A DNA stretch of 64,000 nt from Nocardiopsis sp. FIRDI 009 (GTDB lineage: Bacteria; Actinomycetota; Actinomycetes; Streptosporangiales; Streptosporangiaceae): NCBI RefSeq assembly GCF_003386285.1, contig NZ_QPNC01000031.1, forward strand, positions 1 to 64,000, read 5' to 3'. A model generated the notes under the pieces. The model was given only the letters and a program-made list of their open reading frames with translations, was not told the DNA's origin and did no database searches. Below are positions 15,878-25,292 of the stretch, in pieces; position 1 is the first letter of the stretch; each line of letters starts with the position of its first letter. The position numbers and the translations under genes are program-made.

Positions 15878-17356
15878 TCACCCCGATTCCTGGGTCTCGG
15901 TGGTCGCGGAACCGGGGCTGGGGTCCGTGCTCCCGGTGTCGGTGTCCTCGGTGGTCTCCGCGCGGTCGTCGGCCTGCTCGGAGTCCTCGGACTCGGTGTC
16001 CCGCGCGTCCTCCCGGGCGGTGTCGTTCGCCTCGGCCTCGGCCAGGTTCTGGTTGATCTCCTCGATCCGGTCCCGGGCCTCCTCCAGGCTCTCGACCGGG
16101 ATGGTGTTCTCGATCGCGGACCGGTCGCCCTCGCTGAGCTCGTCCAGGCGGATGTCGGAGCCCTCGACCTCCTCCGACAGGCTGAAACCCGCGATGTCGG
16201 TGTTGATGCCCTGGTAGATGCTCACGGTGTCGCCCGAGGCGGAGGGGCCCACGTAGAACTGGCCGTCGACGTACTGGCGGCCGAAGTAGTAGGCGATGCC
16301 CGTCACGAGCGCGACGATGACGAGGAAGGCCACGACCACCGGCCACCACCGGCGGGTGCGGTACTCGGGCTCCGGTTCCTCCGGGCCGCGCCCGCGTCCG
16401 CGCCCTCGGGGGGGCTGGTCGCCGAAGTCGTCGTAGGACTCCTCGTAGGGGCCGGAGTAACCGGTGTCGGGCACGCCCTCCACCCGGTCCATCTCCGCGG
16501 TGTCCCCTCCGGAGCCGCGCAGTCCCTGGGCCCGTCTGGCGGGTGTGTCGCCCGCCCGCTCGCTGACCTCGGGCCGCTGGTCGGCCGCCCCGACCACCTT
16601 GGGCTCGCTGGTCGGTCCCTCGCGGTCGGTCTCGGTCTCGATGACGTCGGCGATGACGGCGGTGATGTTGTCCGGGCCGCCGCCGCGGATGGCGAGGTCG
16701 ATGAGCTTCTTCGCGGCCACGCGCGGGTCGGCCTCGGTCGCGAGCGTCTCGTGGATGGTCTTCTTGGTGACCACCCCGGACAGCCCGTCCGAGCACAGCA
16801 GGTACCGGTCGCCGGGCTTGGCCTCGCTGATGGAGATGTCCGGGTCGACCGGGCTCTTGCCGTCCAGGGCCCGCAGGATCAGCGAGCGCTGCGGGTGGGT
16901 GGCGACCTCCTCCTCGGTGATCTTGCCCTCGTCGACGAGGGTCTGCACCAGGGTGTGGTCGTGGGTGATCTGCTCGAAGCGCGGTCCGCGCAGCAGGTAG
17001 GCGCGTGAGTCGCCGATGTGGATCAGCGCCACCCGGGGGCCCGACCACAGCATCGCGGTCAGGGTGGTGCCCATGTTCTCGAGCTGGGGCTCGGCCATGA
17101 TCCTCCGCGACAGGGAGGCGTTGGCCTGTTCGACCGCCCGTTGGAGGGACTCGACCATCTCCTCCGCGTCGTGGGGCTCGGTGTCGAGCCGACGGATCGT
17201 GGAGATCGCGATCGAGCTGGCCACCTCACCGCCCGCGTAGCCGCCCATGCCGTCGGCCACCGCGAGGAGGTGCTGGCCGGCGTAGCCGGAGTCTTCGTTG
17301 CCTTCGCGGAGGCATCCTACGTCGGAGTACGCCGCGTATCGGAGAGCGATTGTCAT
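15878..17356 (-). CDS. pstP: PP2C-family protein phosphatase, PstP type
   Basis: 492 residues. N-terminal PP2C domain (about 5-235) with metal-binding motifs REGNEDS, VADGMGGYAGGE, LIHIGDSRAYL, LCSDGLSG and GGGPDNIT. A charged linker follows, then one membrane span (WWPVVVAFLVIVALVTGIAYY) and an outer part rich in E, D, S and T. It reverses the phosphorylation made by PknA/PknB. It lies between fhaB (ATGA overlap) and rodA. An acidic, low-complexity tail after residue 440 is longer than the catalytic function needs. Confidence 0.95.
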   Translation of the reverse strand: MTIALRYAAYSDVGCLREGNEDSGYAGQHLLAVADGMGGYAGGEVASSIAISTIRRLDTEPHDAEEMVESLQRAVEQANASLSRRIMAEPQLENMGTTLTAMLWSGPRVALIHIGDSRAYLLRGPRFEQITHDHTLVQTLVDEGKITEEEVATHPQRSLILRALDGKSPVDPDISISEAKPGDRYLLCSDGLSGVVTKKTIHETLATEADPRVAAKKLIDLAIRGGGPDNITAVIADVIETETDREGPTSEPKVVGAADQRPEVSERAGDTPARRAQGLRGSGGDTAEMDRVEGVPDTGYSGPYEESYDDFGDQPPRGRGRGRGPEEPEPEYRTRRWWPVVVAFLVIVALVTGIAYYFGRQYVDGQFYVGPSASGDTVSIYQGINTDIAGFSLSEEVEGSDIRLDELSEGDRSAIENTIPVESLEEARDRIEEINQNLAEAEANDTAREDARDTESEDSEQADDRAETTEDTDTGSTDPSPGSATTETQESG

Positions 17357-17865
17357 TTGCGCAGTTCCAGGACGGTCTTGCCGATACGGATGGGCTGACC
17401 CACCGTGATGGGCTGCGGGCGGTTCAGCTTCTGCTGGCCGAGATAGGTGCCGTTGGTGGAGTTGAGGTCCTCCACGAACCAGCGGCCGCCCTCGGAGTAG
17501 ACACGGGCGTGGCGACCCGAGGCGTAGTCGTCGGTGATGACGAGGGTCGAGTCGGGCGCACGGCCGATGAGGATCGGCTGGGACGCCAGGTCCACGGTGG
17601 TACCGGCGAGGGGGCCCTGCGTGACCGCCAGGACCGCGGGCTCGTTGCGGCGCTGCCGCTGCGGACGCTGCTGGCGGGCCGGGGCGGGCCGGGCAGGAGC
17701 GCCGCCGGACGCGGGCCGGGCTTGGGGGCGGGGCCGCTTCTTCCGGGACTTCTTCTTCGACGGGCCGAAGAGGTCGGTGCTGATGACCCCGACCGCCATG
17801 AGGATGAACAGCCAGAGCACCGCAAGGTACGCGATCTTGATCAGTATGAGGGTCAGGTTGGACAT
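17353..17865 (-). CDS. fhaB: FHA-domain protein FhaB (FipA)
   Basis: 170 residues from ATG 17865; frames open further upstream but without family features. One N-terminal membrane span (ILIKIAYLAVLWLFILMAVG), a basic linker (KKKSRKKRPRP), and a C-terminal FHA domain with GRAPDSTLVI, DDYASGRHARV and LNSTNGTYLG. FHA domains bind phosphothreonine; FhaB/FipA is a substrate of the operon's kinases and links them to division proteins. First gene of the operon fhaB-pstP-rodA-pbpA-pknA-pknB. Confidence 0.94.
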   Translation of the reverse strand: MSNLTLILIKIAYLAVLWLFILMAVGVISTDLFGPSKKKSRKKRPRPQARPASGGAPARPAPARQQRPQRQRRNEPAVLAVTQGPLAGTTVDLASQPILIGRAPDSTLVITDDYASGRHARVYSEGGRWFVEDLNSTNGTYLGQQKLNRPQPITVGQPIRIGKTVLELRK

Positions 17866-18160
17866 CGAACCGCTCTTCAGCCCCTGTCGTGCTCCGGCCG
17901 GGGTGACGGTCGTCGGCGCCGCCACCGAGTCTGCCTCACCTTCGGGTCGGTGAGTTGTCGTGGTCGCTGGTCCACGGCCCCGAGGCCGTGGGCAGTCTGC
18001 CCGATCGGTCAGGTCTTCGCGGAGACTACCGTCCCGGACACATATCCGACAGCGGTACAGCAATCGACCACCACCGGATTTCGACCAGTCAGACGTCGGT
18101 GGGACGGGGTTGGTTTCGATCCCGCCGGGCCTGATCGGTCGAACTCCCGGTCGGCTCCGG
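17866..18160. other. Gap holding the fhaB operon promoter and fhaA terminator
   Basis: No gene. CCACGGCC (17972-17979) and GGCCGTGG (17984-17991) form a perfect hairpin with a 4-base loop, likely the fhaA terminator. The fhaB operon promoter should lie between it and 17866, but I see no box I can defend. Confidence 0.5.
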
Positions 18161-18925
18161 TCAGTCGCGCCGGAACGTCATGGTGGTGCGGCCGAGGCTG
18201 ATCCTGCTCCCGTCCACCAGACGGGCCTGCCTGACCTGCTGGCCGTTGACGAAGGTCCCGTTGGTGGACCCCTTGTCGACGAGGATCGCCTCGTCGCCGT
18301 CCAGGCGGATCTCCACGTGGTGGCGGGACACCCCGTTGTCCACGAGCCGCAGGTCGCAGTCGGTGCCGCGCCCCAGCAGGGTGACGGGGGTGGTCAGTTC
18401 GAAGGACTGCTGCATGCCGTGGCTGGCGATGCTGCCCTCGGCGGTGGCGCCACCGGGGGAGATGAGCAGGCGCGGGCGTCCGGCCTGGCGCTCGCCCCCG
18501 GCCCCGCCGGGATCGACCGGCTGCCGGACCTCGCCGTCCTTGCTGATCATGGTGCCGCGGACGACGCCCGACCGGATGCGGAAGCGTCCCGTCTTGAGGC
18601 TCTCGTCCGGCCGGAAGTGGACGCGGACCGGGCCCACGAAGGAGTATCCCTGCTCCGTCGCGTAGTCGCGGGCGAGTTTGGCCAGCTCCTGTCCGAGGCT
18701 GTCGGCGTAGACCTCCAAGCGCTCCTTGTCGCTGGCGGAGAGCTCGACGATGAAGTCGTTCGGGACGAGTGTGCGTCCCTGTGCGACGATCGCGGCTCGT
18801 TCGTCCATCTCCCGCTGAACGGCGCTCGCCACCTCGACAGGTTGGAGCTCAGACTTGAAGGCCATCGCGAAGGTGCCTTCGATCATGCCCTCAAGCCTGC
18901 GTTCGAAGCGTTGGAGCACTCCCAC
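18161..18925 (-). CDS. fhaA: FHA-domain protein FhaA
   Basis: 254 residues from GTG 18925, with GGGAGG seven bases upstream. The N-terminal ~115 residues are the DUF3662 domain typical of FhaA (GVLQRFERRLEGMIEGTFA, LVPNDFIVELS). A linker rich in R, G and P follows, and then an FHA domain (LLGRGTDCDLRLVDNGVSRH, DKGSTNGTFVNG). FhaA binds phosphorylated MurJ-type flippase and modulates peptidoglycan synthesis at poles and septa in mycobacteria. It is transcribed separately from, but codirectionally with, the fhaB operon. Confidence 0.95.
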   Translation of the reverse strand: MGVLQRFERRLEGMIEGTFAMAFKSELQPVEVASAVQREMDERAAIVAQGRTLVPNDFIVELSASDKERLEVYADSLGQELAKLARDYATEQGYSFVGPVRVHFRPDESLKTGRFRIRSGVVRGTMISKDGEVRQPVDPGGAGGERQAGRPRLLISPGGATAEGSIASHGMQQSFELTTPVTLLGRGTDCDLRLVDNGVSRHHVEIRLDGDEAILVDKGSTNGTFVNGQQVRQARLVDGSRISLGRTTMTFRRD

Positions 18926-19152
18926 GAGGTACCTCCCTTGTACTCCACTCCGTATGTGTAGACGATCGTAACCGGGCCGGGGTGCCCCCGGATTCAGGCG
19001 CACCCCCGGTCAGGTGCCCCCGGGGCCGGTCACGGGCGGGCCGGAAAGCGTGTGCGAACCGCGTTCAGACCGTGCTAGCCTTATCCATGTCGCCAGGCGG
19101 ACAGGCCGAAAGGCCCGAACCACCTGGCACTACAACTGGACGAAGGTCACCC

Positions 19153-19235
19153 GGGCGGGTGGCGGAACGGTAGACGCGCACGGTTCAGGTCCGTGTGTCC
19201 GAAAGGACGTGAGGGTTCAAATCCCTCCTCGCCCA
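19153..19235 (+). tRNA. tRNA-Leu (anticodon CAG)
   Basis: An 83-base class II tRNA. Acceptor stem GGGCGGG/CTCGCCC, D-arm with GGTGGCGGAACGG, anticodon loop CACGG-TTCAGGT-CCGTG with CAG at 19186-19188, variable arm TGTCCGAAAGGACGT, T-arm AGGG-TTCAAAT-CCCT. CCA is not encoded. Confidence 0.95.
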
Positions 19236-19241
19236 CAACAT

Positions 19242-19286
19242 ACCCGGTGGGGATCGCTCTGCGCTCTCCACCGGGTCTCTTTTGTG
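19242..19286 (+). terminator. Intrinsic terminator of tRNA-Leu
   Basis: ACCCGGTGG (19242-19250) and CCACCGGGT (19268-19276) pair, followed by CTCTTTTGTG, the clearest U-run terminator in the window. Confidence 0.8.
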
Positions 19287-19347
19287 TCCGGGTTCGTGGT
19301 CGGCCCCGCCTCGGGCCGGTCGCGGGGCGGGGTGGCACACTGCGGAC

Positions 19348-19962
19348 GTGAGCATCATCGAACGACTCCACGCGATCGGACGCCCGCTGGTCGACGAGCA
19401 GCTGGCCCACCCCACCGTCGCCGGGATCGCCCGGGGCGACCTCGACGAACGCGCGTTCCGGTACTGGCTGGAGCAGGACCACCTGTACCTGCTGGACTAC
19501 GCGCGCGCCTTCTCGCGTCTGGCCTGGCAGGCGCCGGACGACCACCTGGCCGACCTGGTGGGGATCGCGCACAGCACGCTGAACGAGGAACTGGAACTGC
19601 ACCGTTCGCTGTCGGGCGAGTTCGGCGCGGACCTGACCACGAAGGAGAAGGGGCCCGCGTGCGCGGCCTACACCTCGTGGCTGCTGGCGGCCGCCGCCGA
19701 CTACCGGGACGGGCTGGCCGCCGTGTACCCGTGCATGTGGGGCTACAACCAGCTCGGACTCGAACTGGCGAAGTCGCGTCCCAGCGACCCGCGGTACGCG
19801 CGGTGGGTGGACACCTACGCCGACCCCGAGTTCACCCGGCTGACCGAGCACTACGGACGCAGGTTGGCGGAGGCCCGGCCGGACCCCGAGCGCGCCGAGC
19901 GCCTCTTCCTGGAGGGCATGCGGCACGAGGTCGCCTTCTGGGACACGCCCTACACGTCCTGA
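19348..19962 (+). CDS. TenA-family protein (thiaminase II-like)
   Basis: 204 residues from GTG 19348. The TenA pattern is clear: LAHPTVAGIARGDLD, FRYWLEQDHLYLLDYARAF, and the motif VYPCMWGYNQLG with the likely catalytic cysteine. TenA proteins hydrolyse aminopyrimidines to salvage the thiamine HMP moiety. No thiamine gene is next to it, and no TPP riboswitch is visible upstream, so the substrate is open; some TenA-like proteins in actinobacteria have other roles. Flanked by tRNA-Leu and a strong hairpin. Confidence 0.85.
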   Translation: MSIIERLHAIGRPLVDEQLAHPTVAGIARGDLDERAFRYWLEQDHLYLLDYARAFSRLAWQAPDDHLADLVGIAHSTLNEELELHRSLSGEFGADLTTKEKGPACAAYTSWLLAAAADYRDGLAAVYPCMWGYNQLGLELAKSRPSDPRYARWVDTYADPEFTRLTEHYGRRLAEARPDPERAERLFLEGMRHEVAFWDTPYTS

Positions 19963-19983
19963 CCCGAGGCGTGGAGGGGAGGA

Positions 19984-20018
19984 GGAGGGGACCGGCGCGC
20001 CCGCGACCGGTCCCCTCC
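19984..20018. terminator. Bidirectional hairpin
   Basis: GGAGGGGACCGG and CCGGTCCCCTCC form a perfect 12-bp stem between the convergent TenA-like and lipoprotein genes. Confidence 0.65.
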
Positions 20019-20073
20019 CGCATCCCTCCCGGGTGGTCCACTCGGGCCGACGCGGGTCGGTGGGCGGGTGCGG

Positions 20074-20667
20074 TCAGGGGGCGATGACGGTCCGCACGTC
20101 CTCGAAGCGGTCGATCTCGCAGCCGCCGTTCTTGTTGAACTCGGTGTCGATCAGGACGTCGTCGATGTGTCCGGTGACGCTGACGACCTCGGGGCCGCCG
20201 TACTGCTCGGTGCACATCATGTTGGTGGTGTCGAGGAGGAACGGCTCGGTGCCGACCTCCTCGATCTCGGCGCAGGCCGCCTCGGGGTCCGGGTGGTCGC
20301 CGCCCACGGGGGAGCACGTGAGCGTCCAGGTGCCCTCCGCGTAGCCGGGCTCGGACGGCATGGACTGGCCTTCGGCCAGGGTGCGTTCGATCACCAGGGA
20401 GGTCGCGGCGTCCGGGTCGGTGTCGACGGGCATCTGGCCGTCGGTGCCGTCCCCCGCCCCCGTGCCGTCGGGGGCTTCCTCGGGGGAGGCGTCGTTCTCG
20501 GACTCGGCGGTGGGGGGAGTGGTGGGTTCGGACGGGCTGGAGGTGTCGGGTGCACCCGCGTTCACCTCGTCGGGCTCGTTGCCGCAGGCCGTGATAAGAA
20601 GCAGGCCGAGGGCCGCGAGCGCGGCGAGGCGGGTCGGCGGGGCCGTCACTGAGGGGTAGTGAGCCAT
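20074..20667 (-). CDS. Putative lipoprotein
   Basis: 197 residues from ATG 20667. Signal peptide with a lipobox (LAALGLLLITACGNEP), so the mature protein starts at Cys about residue 28 and is anchored to the outer face of the membrane. Residues 30-95 are a disordered S/T/P/D/E-rich spacer; a compact C-terminal domain contains several cysteines (for example WTLTCSP, EAACAEIE, NMMCTEQY, GCEIDRF) that may form disulfides. No family recognised with confidence. Divergent from the rhodanese gene. Confidence 0.8.
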   Translation of the reverse strand: MAHYPSVTAPPTRLAALAALGLLLITACGNEPDEVNAGAPDTSSPSEPTTPPTAESENDASPEEAPDGTGAGDGTDGQMPVDTDPDAATSLVIERTLAEGQSMPSEPGYAEGTWTLTCSPVGGDHPDPEAACAEIEEVGTEPFLLDTTNMMCTEQYGGPEVVSVTGHIDDVLIDTEFNKNGGCEIDRFEDVRTVIAP

Positions 20668-20755
20668 ATGCCTTGGACGCGGCCCGTGTACGCGCGGTTC
20701 CCGCCTCGACACGGTTTCCTCGAATTTTTTTCGCTACGGATCCAGGGGGTCAGAC

Positions 20756-21088
20756 ATGTTTCAGCACGGTGTTCCGGAGGCGGTCGTCGCGGAGGTTCCG
20801 GAGGACGCCTACCTGCTCGACGTCCGGGAGGACGACGAGTGGCGCTCGGGGCACGTCCCCGGCGCGGTGCACATCCCGCTCGGCCAGCTCGGCGCGCGTG
20901 CGGACGAGGTTCCGCGGGACCGCAGGGTGTACGTCGTCTGCCGTGTGGGCGGCCGTTCCGCGCAGGCGGTGACGGCCCTGAACCAGGCGGGGTGGGACGC
21001 GGTCAACGTGGCGGGCGGCATGCGGGCCTGGGAGCAGGCCGGTCGGGACATGGCGGCGGAGACCGACGGGGAGCCCACGGTGATCTGA
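20756..21088 (+). CDS. Single-domain rhodanese-like protein
   Basis: 110 residues. Rhodanese fold motifs: LLDVREDDEWRSGHVPGAVH, and the active-site loop VVCRVGGRSAQA with the catalytic cysteine at about residue 62. It likely handles sulphane sulphur in the cytoplasm, since no signal peptide is seen. Alone on its transcript, about 70 bases before the histidine kinase gene; a functional link is not evident. Confidence 0.92.
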   Translation: MFQHGVPEAVVAEVPEDAYLLDVREDDEWRSGHVPGAVHIPLGQLGARADEVPRDRRVYVVCRVGGRSAQAVTALNQAGWDAVNVAGGMRAWEQAGRDMAAETDGEPTVI

Positions 21089-21161
21089 GGCGGTCCGCCG
21101 CGGATTTTCGTCGGATTGCGCGAAGCCCTGCCGCTGGGGCGCTTTCGGGTGGCACTATGAC

Positions 21162-23207
21162 GTGGTGAGTTCCGATCACGCGCCCCTCAGCGCCGAAACC
21201 GTGCTGACCGCGTCAGCGGACGCGGTGGTCGGTATCGACGGTGCGCGCCGCGTCACCGTGTGGAATCCGGCGGCGGAGCGCATGTTCGGCTGGACGGCCC
21301 GGGAGGTCGTCGGCCGCGAGGCGCCCTTCGTCCCCGCCGAACTGAGCTCCGAGTACGGCGCGGTGCTCGAGCAGGTCCGTTCGGGTACGCCCCTGTCCAT
21401 CGTCACGCGTCGCGTGCGCAGTGACGGCACGGTCATCGACGTGCGGGCGAGCACCAGTTGCGTGCTCGGCTCCGACGGCGAGCCCGACGGGTGGGTGCTG
21501 ACCTTCCAACCGTGTGAGAACGAGGCGCAGGTCCAGGCGGCGGCCATGGAGCGGGCGCGGCTGGTGCGCAGGCTCACCGACGTCGTGGTCGACATCAACG
21601 CCGACCTCAGTCTGAAGTCGGTGCTCGATCGGATCTCGCGGAGCATCACGGAGTTGACCGGCGCCGACGCGGGCGGTTTCGTCCTGCTCAACGAGGACCG
21701 CGTGGAGCTGGTCAGCCTCACCGACCTGTCCGATCGCCTCCAGGGCTTCAGCGCGCCCCTGGAGACGAGCCTGTTCGGCGAACTGCTCCGCAGCGGCAAG
21801 TCGGTGCTGTTGGCCAACGAGGACACCCGGGGCCTGCAGGACCTGGTCTGGGCCGACCTGCCGGGCCTGCACACCATCGCGCTGTGCGTGTCCAACGTGC
21901 ACGGCCGCCCCTACGGAGCCCTGTACGCGCTCTACAGCCAGCGCAAGGTCGGGCACGTGGAGCTGGAGCTGTTGGAGCTGCTGGCCGCGCACGCCGGGGT
22001 GGCGATCGGCAACGCGATGGCCTACGAGGAGCTCAACCTCCAGCGCGTGCACGAACAGGTGGTCGCGGACTCCAGCGCGGACGGGATCGCCGTGCTGGAC
22101 TTCGGCGGCCGTGTCCGCAAGTGGAACCGGTCGGCGGTGGAACTCACCGGGTACCCGGCGGAGAGCGTGGAGGGGCGGCATCCGCCGTTCCCCCTGCCTC
22201 CCGCCCACGGTGAGCCGATCAAGCACCAGCTCAAGGACGGCCGCTGGCTGGAGATCCTCATGGCGCGCATCCCGCGCACCCACGAGTGGGTGGTGGACTT
22301 CCGTGACATCACCGCGCAGCGTGCGATGGAGGAGGAACAGGAGTTCTTCCTGGCCACGAGCGGACACGAGCTGCGCACGCCGATCACGGTCATCCACGGC
22401 CTGGCCACCACGCTCGTGCGCAAGTGGTCGCGGCTGAGCCCCCGGTCCCAGCGCGAGGCGGTCGGGACGATCGCGGACCGGTCGGCCAACCTGGTCACCC
22501 TCGTGGAGCGGCTCCGCCTCGGGTCGGACGCCTCGCGCGGCGAGCTGGACGTCGACCGGGTCCCGTTCGACCTGCGGGAACTGCTCGGGCGCGCGGTTCG
22601 GGCGTTCCGGCCGCTGTCGGACCAGCACGACGTGGTCCTGGTCGCGGAGGAGGACCTGCCGATGACCGTGGGGGACCCGCTGGCCACGGGGATGATCATG
22701 GACCAGCTCCTGGACAACGCGCTCAAGTTCTCCCCGGAGGGCGGCACGATCCACGTCTGCGCCCGGGCGGAGGACGGGAAGGCCGTGGTCGTCGTGGACG
22801 ACGAGGGCTTGGGGCTGGTCCCCGGCGACGAGGAGCGGGTCTTCGGCCGGTTCGTGCGCTCGGGGCCGCGGGGCGACCGGAGTCGTTTCGGCGGCCTCGG
22901 CCTGGGGCTGTACATCGTCCGCCAACTGGCGAGGGAGCAGGGCGGGGACGTCACCGCGCACCGGCGGCGGCAGGGGACCCGGATGCGGTTCACCGTGCCC
23001 GTGCACGGGCGGGGAGACGGGGAGACCGCCGGATCCGGGGAACGCTCCGGACCGGTGGCCGCGCGTACGGGGGCGGGAGGTGGAGCGTCCGGTGCGGACC
23101 ACCCACCTGGGCACCGTGAGGCACAAGAAACTACAAAAACCTCGAAAAGCCCCGAAGCCCTGCCGCGTCAGCGATCCACGTCCGCAGACGCGTCCCGTCG
23201 TCGTTGA
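21162..23207 (+). CDS. PAS-GAF-PAS sensor histidine kinase
   Basis: 681 residues, no membrane span, so a cytoplasmic sensor. PAS domain about 10-115 (VVGIDGARRVTVWNPAAERM), GAF domain about 138-290, second PAS about 300-385 (GIAVLDFGGRVRKWNRSAVE), HisKA with H402 (ATSGHELRTPITVIHG), and an ATPase domain with LLDNALKFSPEGG, VVDDEGLGL and RFGGLGLGLYIVRQ. The last ~50 residues are disordered. Two possible GTG starts (21162, 21165). No response regulator is adjacent, so it is an orphan kinase. The downstream anti-sigma-type genes may belong to the same stress circuit, but that is inference. Confidence 0.93.
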   Translation: MVSSDHAPLSAETVLTASADAVVGIDGARRVTVWNPAAERMFGWTAREVVGREAPFVPAELSSEYGAVLEQVRSGTPLSIVTRRVRSDGTVIDVRASTSCVLGSDGEPDGWVLTFQPCENEAQVQAAAMERARLVRRLTDVVVDINADLSLKSVLDRISRSITELTGADAGGFVLLNEDRVELVSLTDLSDRLQGFSAPLETSLFGELLRSGKSVLLANEDTRGLQDLVWADLPGLHTIALCVSNVHGRPYGALYALYSQRKVGHVELELLELLAAHAGVAIGNAMAYEELNLQRVHEQVVADSSADGIAVLDFGGRVRKWNRSAVELTGYPAESVEGRHPPFPLPPAHGEPIKHQLKDGRWLEILMARIPRTHEWVVDFRDITAQRAMEEEQEFFLATSGHELRTPITVIHGLATTLVRKWSRLSPRSQREAVGTIADRSANLVTLVERLRLGSDASRGELDVDRVPFDLRELLGRAVRAFRPLSDQHDVVLVAEEDLPMTVGDPLATGMIMDQLLDNALKFSPEGGTIHVCARAEDGKAVVVVDDEGLGLVPGDEERVFGRFVRSGPRGDRSRFGGLGLGLYIVRQLAREQGGDVTAHRRRQGTRMRFTVPVHGRGDGETAGSGERSGPVAARTGAGGGASGADHPPGHREAQETTKTSKSPEALPRQRSTSADASRRR

Positions 23208-23332
23208 TTCACCTCGGCGAGGGTTTCCGCGCATGGTGATCGGGGCATTTCCACCCCTGGTGGAATTCGCTGACACACATCGGGCGGGTTCCGAACCGCC
23301 CGACGGAGTACCAACGCGCAGGGACGAAGGCC

Positions 23333-23932
23333 GTGTCAGGAGACAACACACCACTCGACGACGGGTCGTGCCCGTACCGGGTCGAGCGGAGCGTCACGCT
23401 TCCCTACGCCCCCATGAGCGTGACCGGCGCCCGCCAGCGGTTGTGCAGTGATCTGCGCGCCATGGACATCGGCGACGAGCGTGTCGACGACGCCTCCCTC
23501 ATCCTCAGTGAACTCGTGAGCAACGCTCTCCGGCACGCCTCCCCCCTGCCGGAACCGGAGGACACCGTCGGTGTGTCGTGGCGTGTGCGGGTGGACCACC
23601 GGACGGCGACCGGCGGTTGGGTGGAGATCGCGGTGCGCGACGGCGGGTCCAGCACCATGCCGCGGGTGGCGCGCCCGTCCGTGTCCGGTCTGGGCGGGCG
23701 GGGGCTGGGCATCGTCCAGTCGCTCGCCGGGCAGTGGGGCACCGAGATGGACGCGACCACGACCACGGTCTGGGCGATTCTGGACATCGGCGTCGACGAC
23801 CTCTCCCCCCGTCGTCCCTCGGGCTCCGGCCGCCGCTCCGCCGCCCCGGTCGCGGACCCGGCCTCCGACGACGTGGTCGCGGTGCGTATGCGCGTCCGGG
23901 AGAGCGCCCCCGCCTGGGGCGCCCTGCTCTGA
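23333..23932 (+). CDS. Anti-sigma factor-type ATPase (RsbW/SpoIIAB-like)
   Basis: 199 residues from GTG 23333. GHKL ATPase fold of the HATPase_c_2 type: N-box SELVSNALRHA, G1 VRDGGSS, and G2 GGRGLGIVQSLAG. The last ~60 residues are disordered and rich in R, S, P and A. Such proteins bind sigma factors or phosphorylate STAS antagonists; a STAS gene lies 118 bases downstream, which supports a partner-switch pair. No sigma factor gene is nearby. Confidence 0.9.
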   Translation: MSGDNTPLDDGSCPYRVERSVTLPYAPMSVTGARQRLCSDLRAMDIGDERVDDASLILSELVSNALRHASPLPEPEDTVGVSWRVRVDHRTATGGWVEIAVRDGGSSTMPRVARPSVSGLGGRGLGIVQSLAGQWGTEMDATTTTVWAILDIGVDDLSPRRPSGSGRRSAAPVADPASDDVVAVRMRVRESAPAWGALL

Positions 23933-24049
23933 CCGGGTGCGCGACCGGGCCGGAGGCCGTCCGGGAACCACCCGGAGGAACGTGACCGATGTCGCGAAAC
24001 ACCGTCAACGAGGTGGCCCGTGGCTGGTCGGGACGCTACAGTCACGACT

Positions 24050-24406
24050 GTGGAGTTGAAGATATCAAGCCGATCTCAGGACGACCTCGCGGTGGTAACC
24101 GTGGGCGGTGAGATCGACCTGTACACGGCACCCCAGTTGCGCAGCGGCCTCCTGCAGGCCCTGGAGGACGGGGCACGGCGGCTGGTCATCGACATGTCGC
24201 GGACGGAGTTCTGCGACTCGACCGGCATCAGCGTGCTGCTGTCCGCGATGAAGCGCTCCCGCGACAAGGGGGGTGACCTGGAGCTCGTGGCGCCGAAGGC
24301 GGCGGTCATGAAGGTCCTGGAGGTCACCGGGTTGAACGAGGTCTTCACCATCCACTCCGGGCTCGACGCGCTGCCGGTGGGCGCGGGGACCGGCACGGCC
24401 ACGTAG
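24050..24406 (+). CDS. STAS-domain anti-sigma factor antagonist
   Basis: 118 residues from GTG 24050, the most plausible of two starts. A STAS fold with VTVGGEIDLYTAPQLRSGL and the phosphorylation-site motif FCDSTGISVLLSA, where the serine is the target of the partner kinase. It would free a sigma factor when unphosphorylated. Codirectional with the anti-sigma-type ATPase and only 10 bases before the glycosyltransferase gene. Confidence 0.93.
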   Translation: MELKISSRSQDDLAVVTVGGEIDLYTAPQLRSGLLQALEDGARRLVIDMSRTEFCDSTGISVLLSAMKRSRDKGGDLELVAPKAAVMKVLEVTGLNEVFTIHSGLDALPVGAGTGTAT

Positions 24407-24416
24407 CCGGGCGACC

Positions 24417-25256
24417 GTGGGCCAGGGGCAGACCGGCGACCCCGCGGGGGTCGCCGTGGTGATCGCCGCCAAGGACGAGGCGGACAGGATCGGCGCGACC
24501 GTCCGGGCGGCGGGCGCGCTGCCGGGGGTGGACTTCGTCGTCGTCGTCGACGACGGCTCCGCCGACCGTACGGCCGACCTCGCGCGCGACGCCGGGGCCC
24601 GCGTGTTCAGGCACGGCCGCAACCGGGGCAAGGGCGCGGCCATGCAGACGGGCGCGGAGGGCGTCCGCGTCATCGAGGCGGCCGAGAGAGCCGGGGCCGA
24701 CCGGTCGCCGCGCCACCTGCTGTTTCTCGACGCCGATCTGGGCGCGACCGCCGAGAGCGCGGAGCCGCTGCTCACCCCGGTCCTGGAGGGGCGCGCCGAC
24801 ATGACGATCGCCCTGTTCCCGGCCACCCGCATGCGCCTGGGCGGTCGCGGGTTCGTGGTGCGACTCGCGCGCGAGGGCGTGCGCAGGGCCACCGGATGGG
24901 AGCCGGAGCAGCCGCTCAACGGTCAGCGGTGCCTGACCAGGGCGGCCTTCGAGGCGGCCCGGCCGCTGGCGCCGGGGTTCGGGGTGGAGACCGGCCTCAC
25001 CATCGACGTGCTGCGGTCGGGGTTCCGGGTGGTCGAGGTCGAGGTGCCCCTGGAACACCGGGCGACCGGCACCGACCTGCGCGCGCAGCTCCACCGGGCG
25101 CGGCAGTTCGCGGACGTCGCCCGGGCGCTCGCGGTCCGGGGGCTCCGGCCGGCGGTGTGGCGCCGATGGGGCCGGGGCAGCGGAAGAACGCGGTCGACCA
25201 GGGGAGATCTTTCCCGAAAAGTCGGGCAAATTACTCGCACGAATCGCCGCGAGTAG
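24417..25256 (+). CDS. Family 2 glycosyltransferase
   Basis: 279 residues from GTG 24417. GT-A fold with VVIAAKDEADRIGATVRA, VVDDGSADRTADLARDAGA, the substrate loop RNRGKGAAMQTG, and the metal-binding DAD in LFLDADLGAT. The rest matches dolichol- or polyprenyl-phosphate-sugar-type transferases and glucosylphosphoglycerate-type enzymes; I cannot choose between them. No membrane span is evident. Likely cotranscribed with the STAS gene. Confidence 0.85.
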   Translation: MGQGQTGDPAGVAVVIAAKDEADRIGATVRAAGALPGVDFVVVVDDGSADRTADLARDAGARVFRHGRNRGKGAAMQTGAEGVRVIEAAERAGADRSPRHLLFLDADLGATAESAEPLLTPVLEGRADMTIALFPATRMRLGGRGFVVRLAREGVRRATGWEPEQPLNGQRCLTRAAFEAARPLAPGFGVETGLTIDVLRSGFRVVEVEVPLEHRATGTDLRAQLHRARQFADVARALAVRGLRPAVWRRWGRGSGRTRSTRGDLSRKVGQITRTNRRE

Positions 25257-25292
25257 CCCCATCCGTGCGATGTGTAGCGATACGCTCGCGCT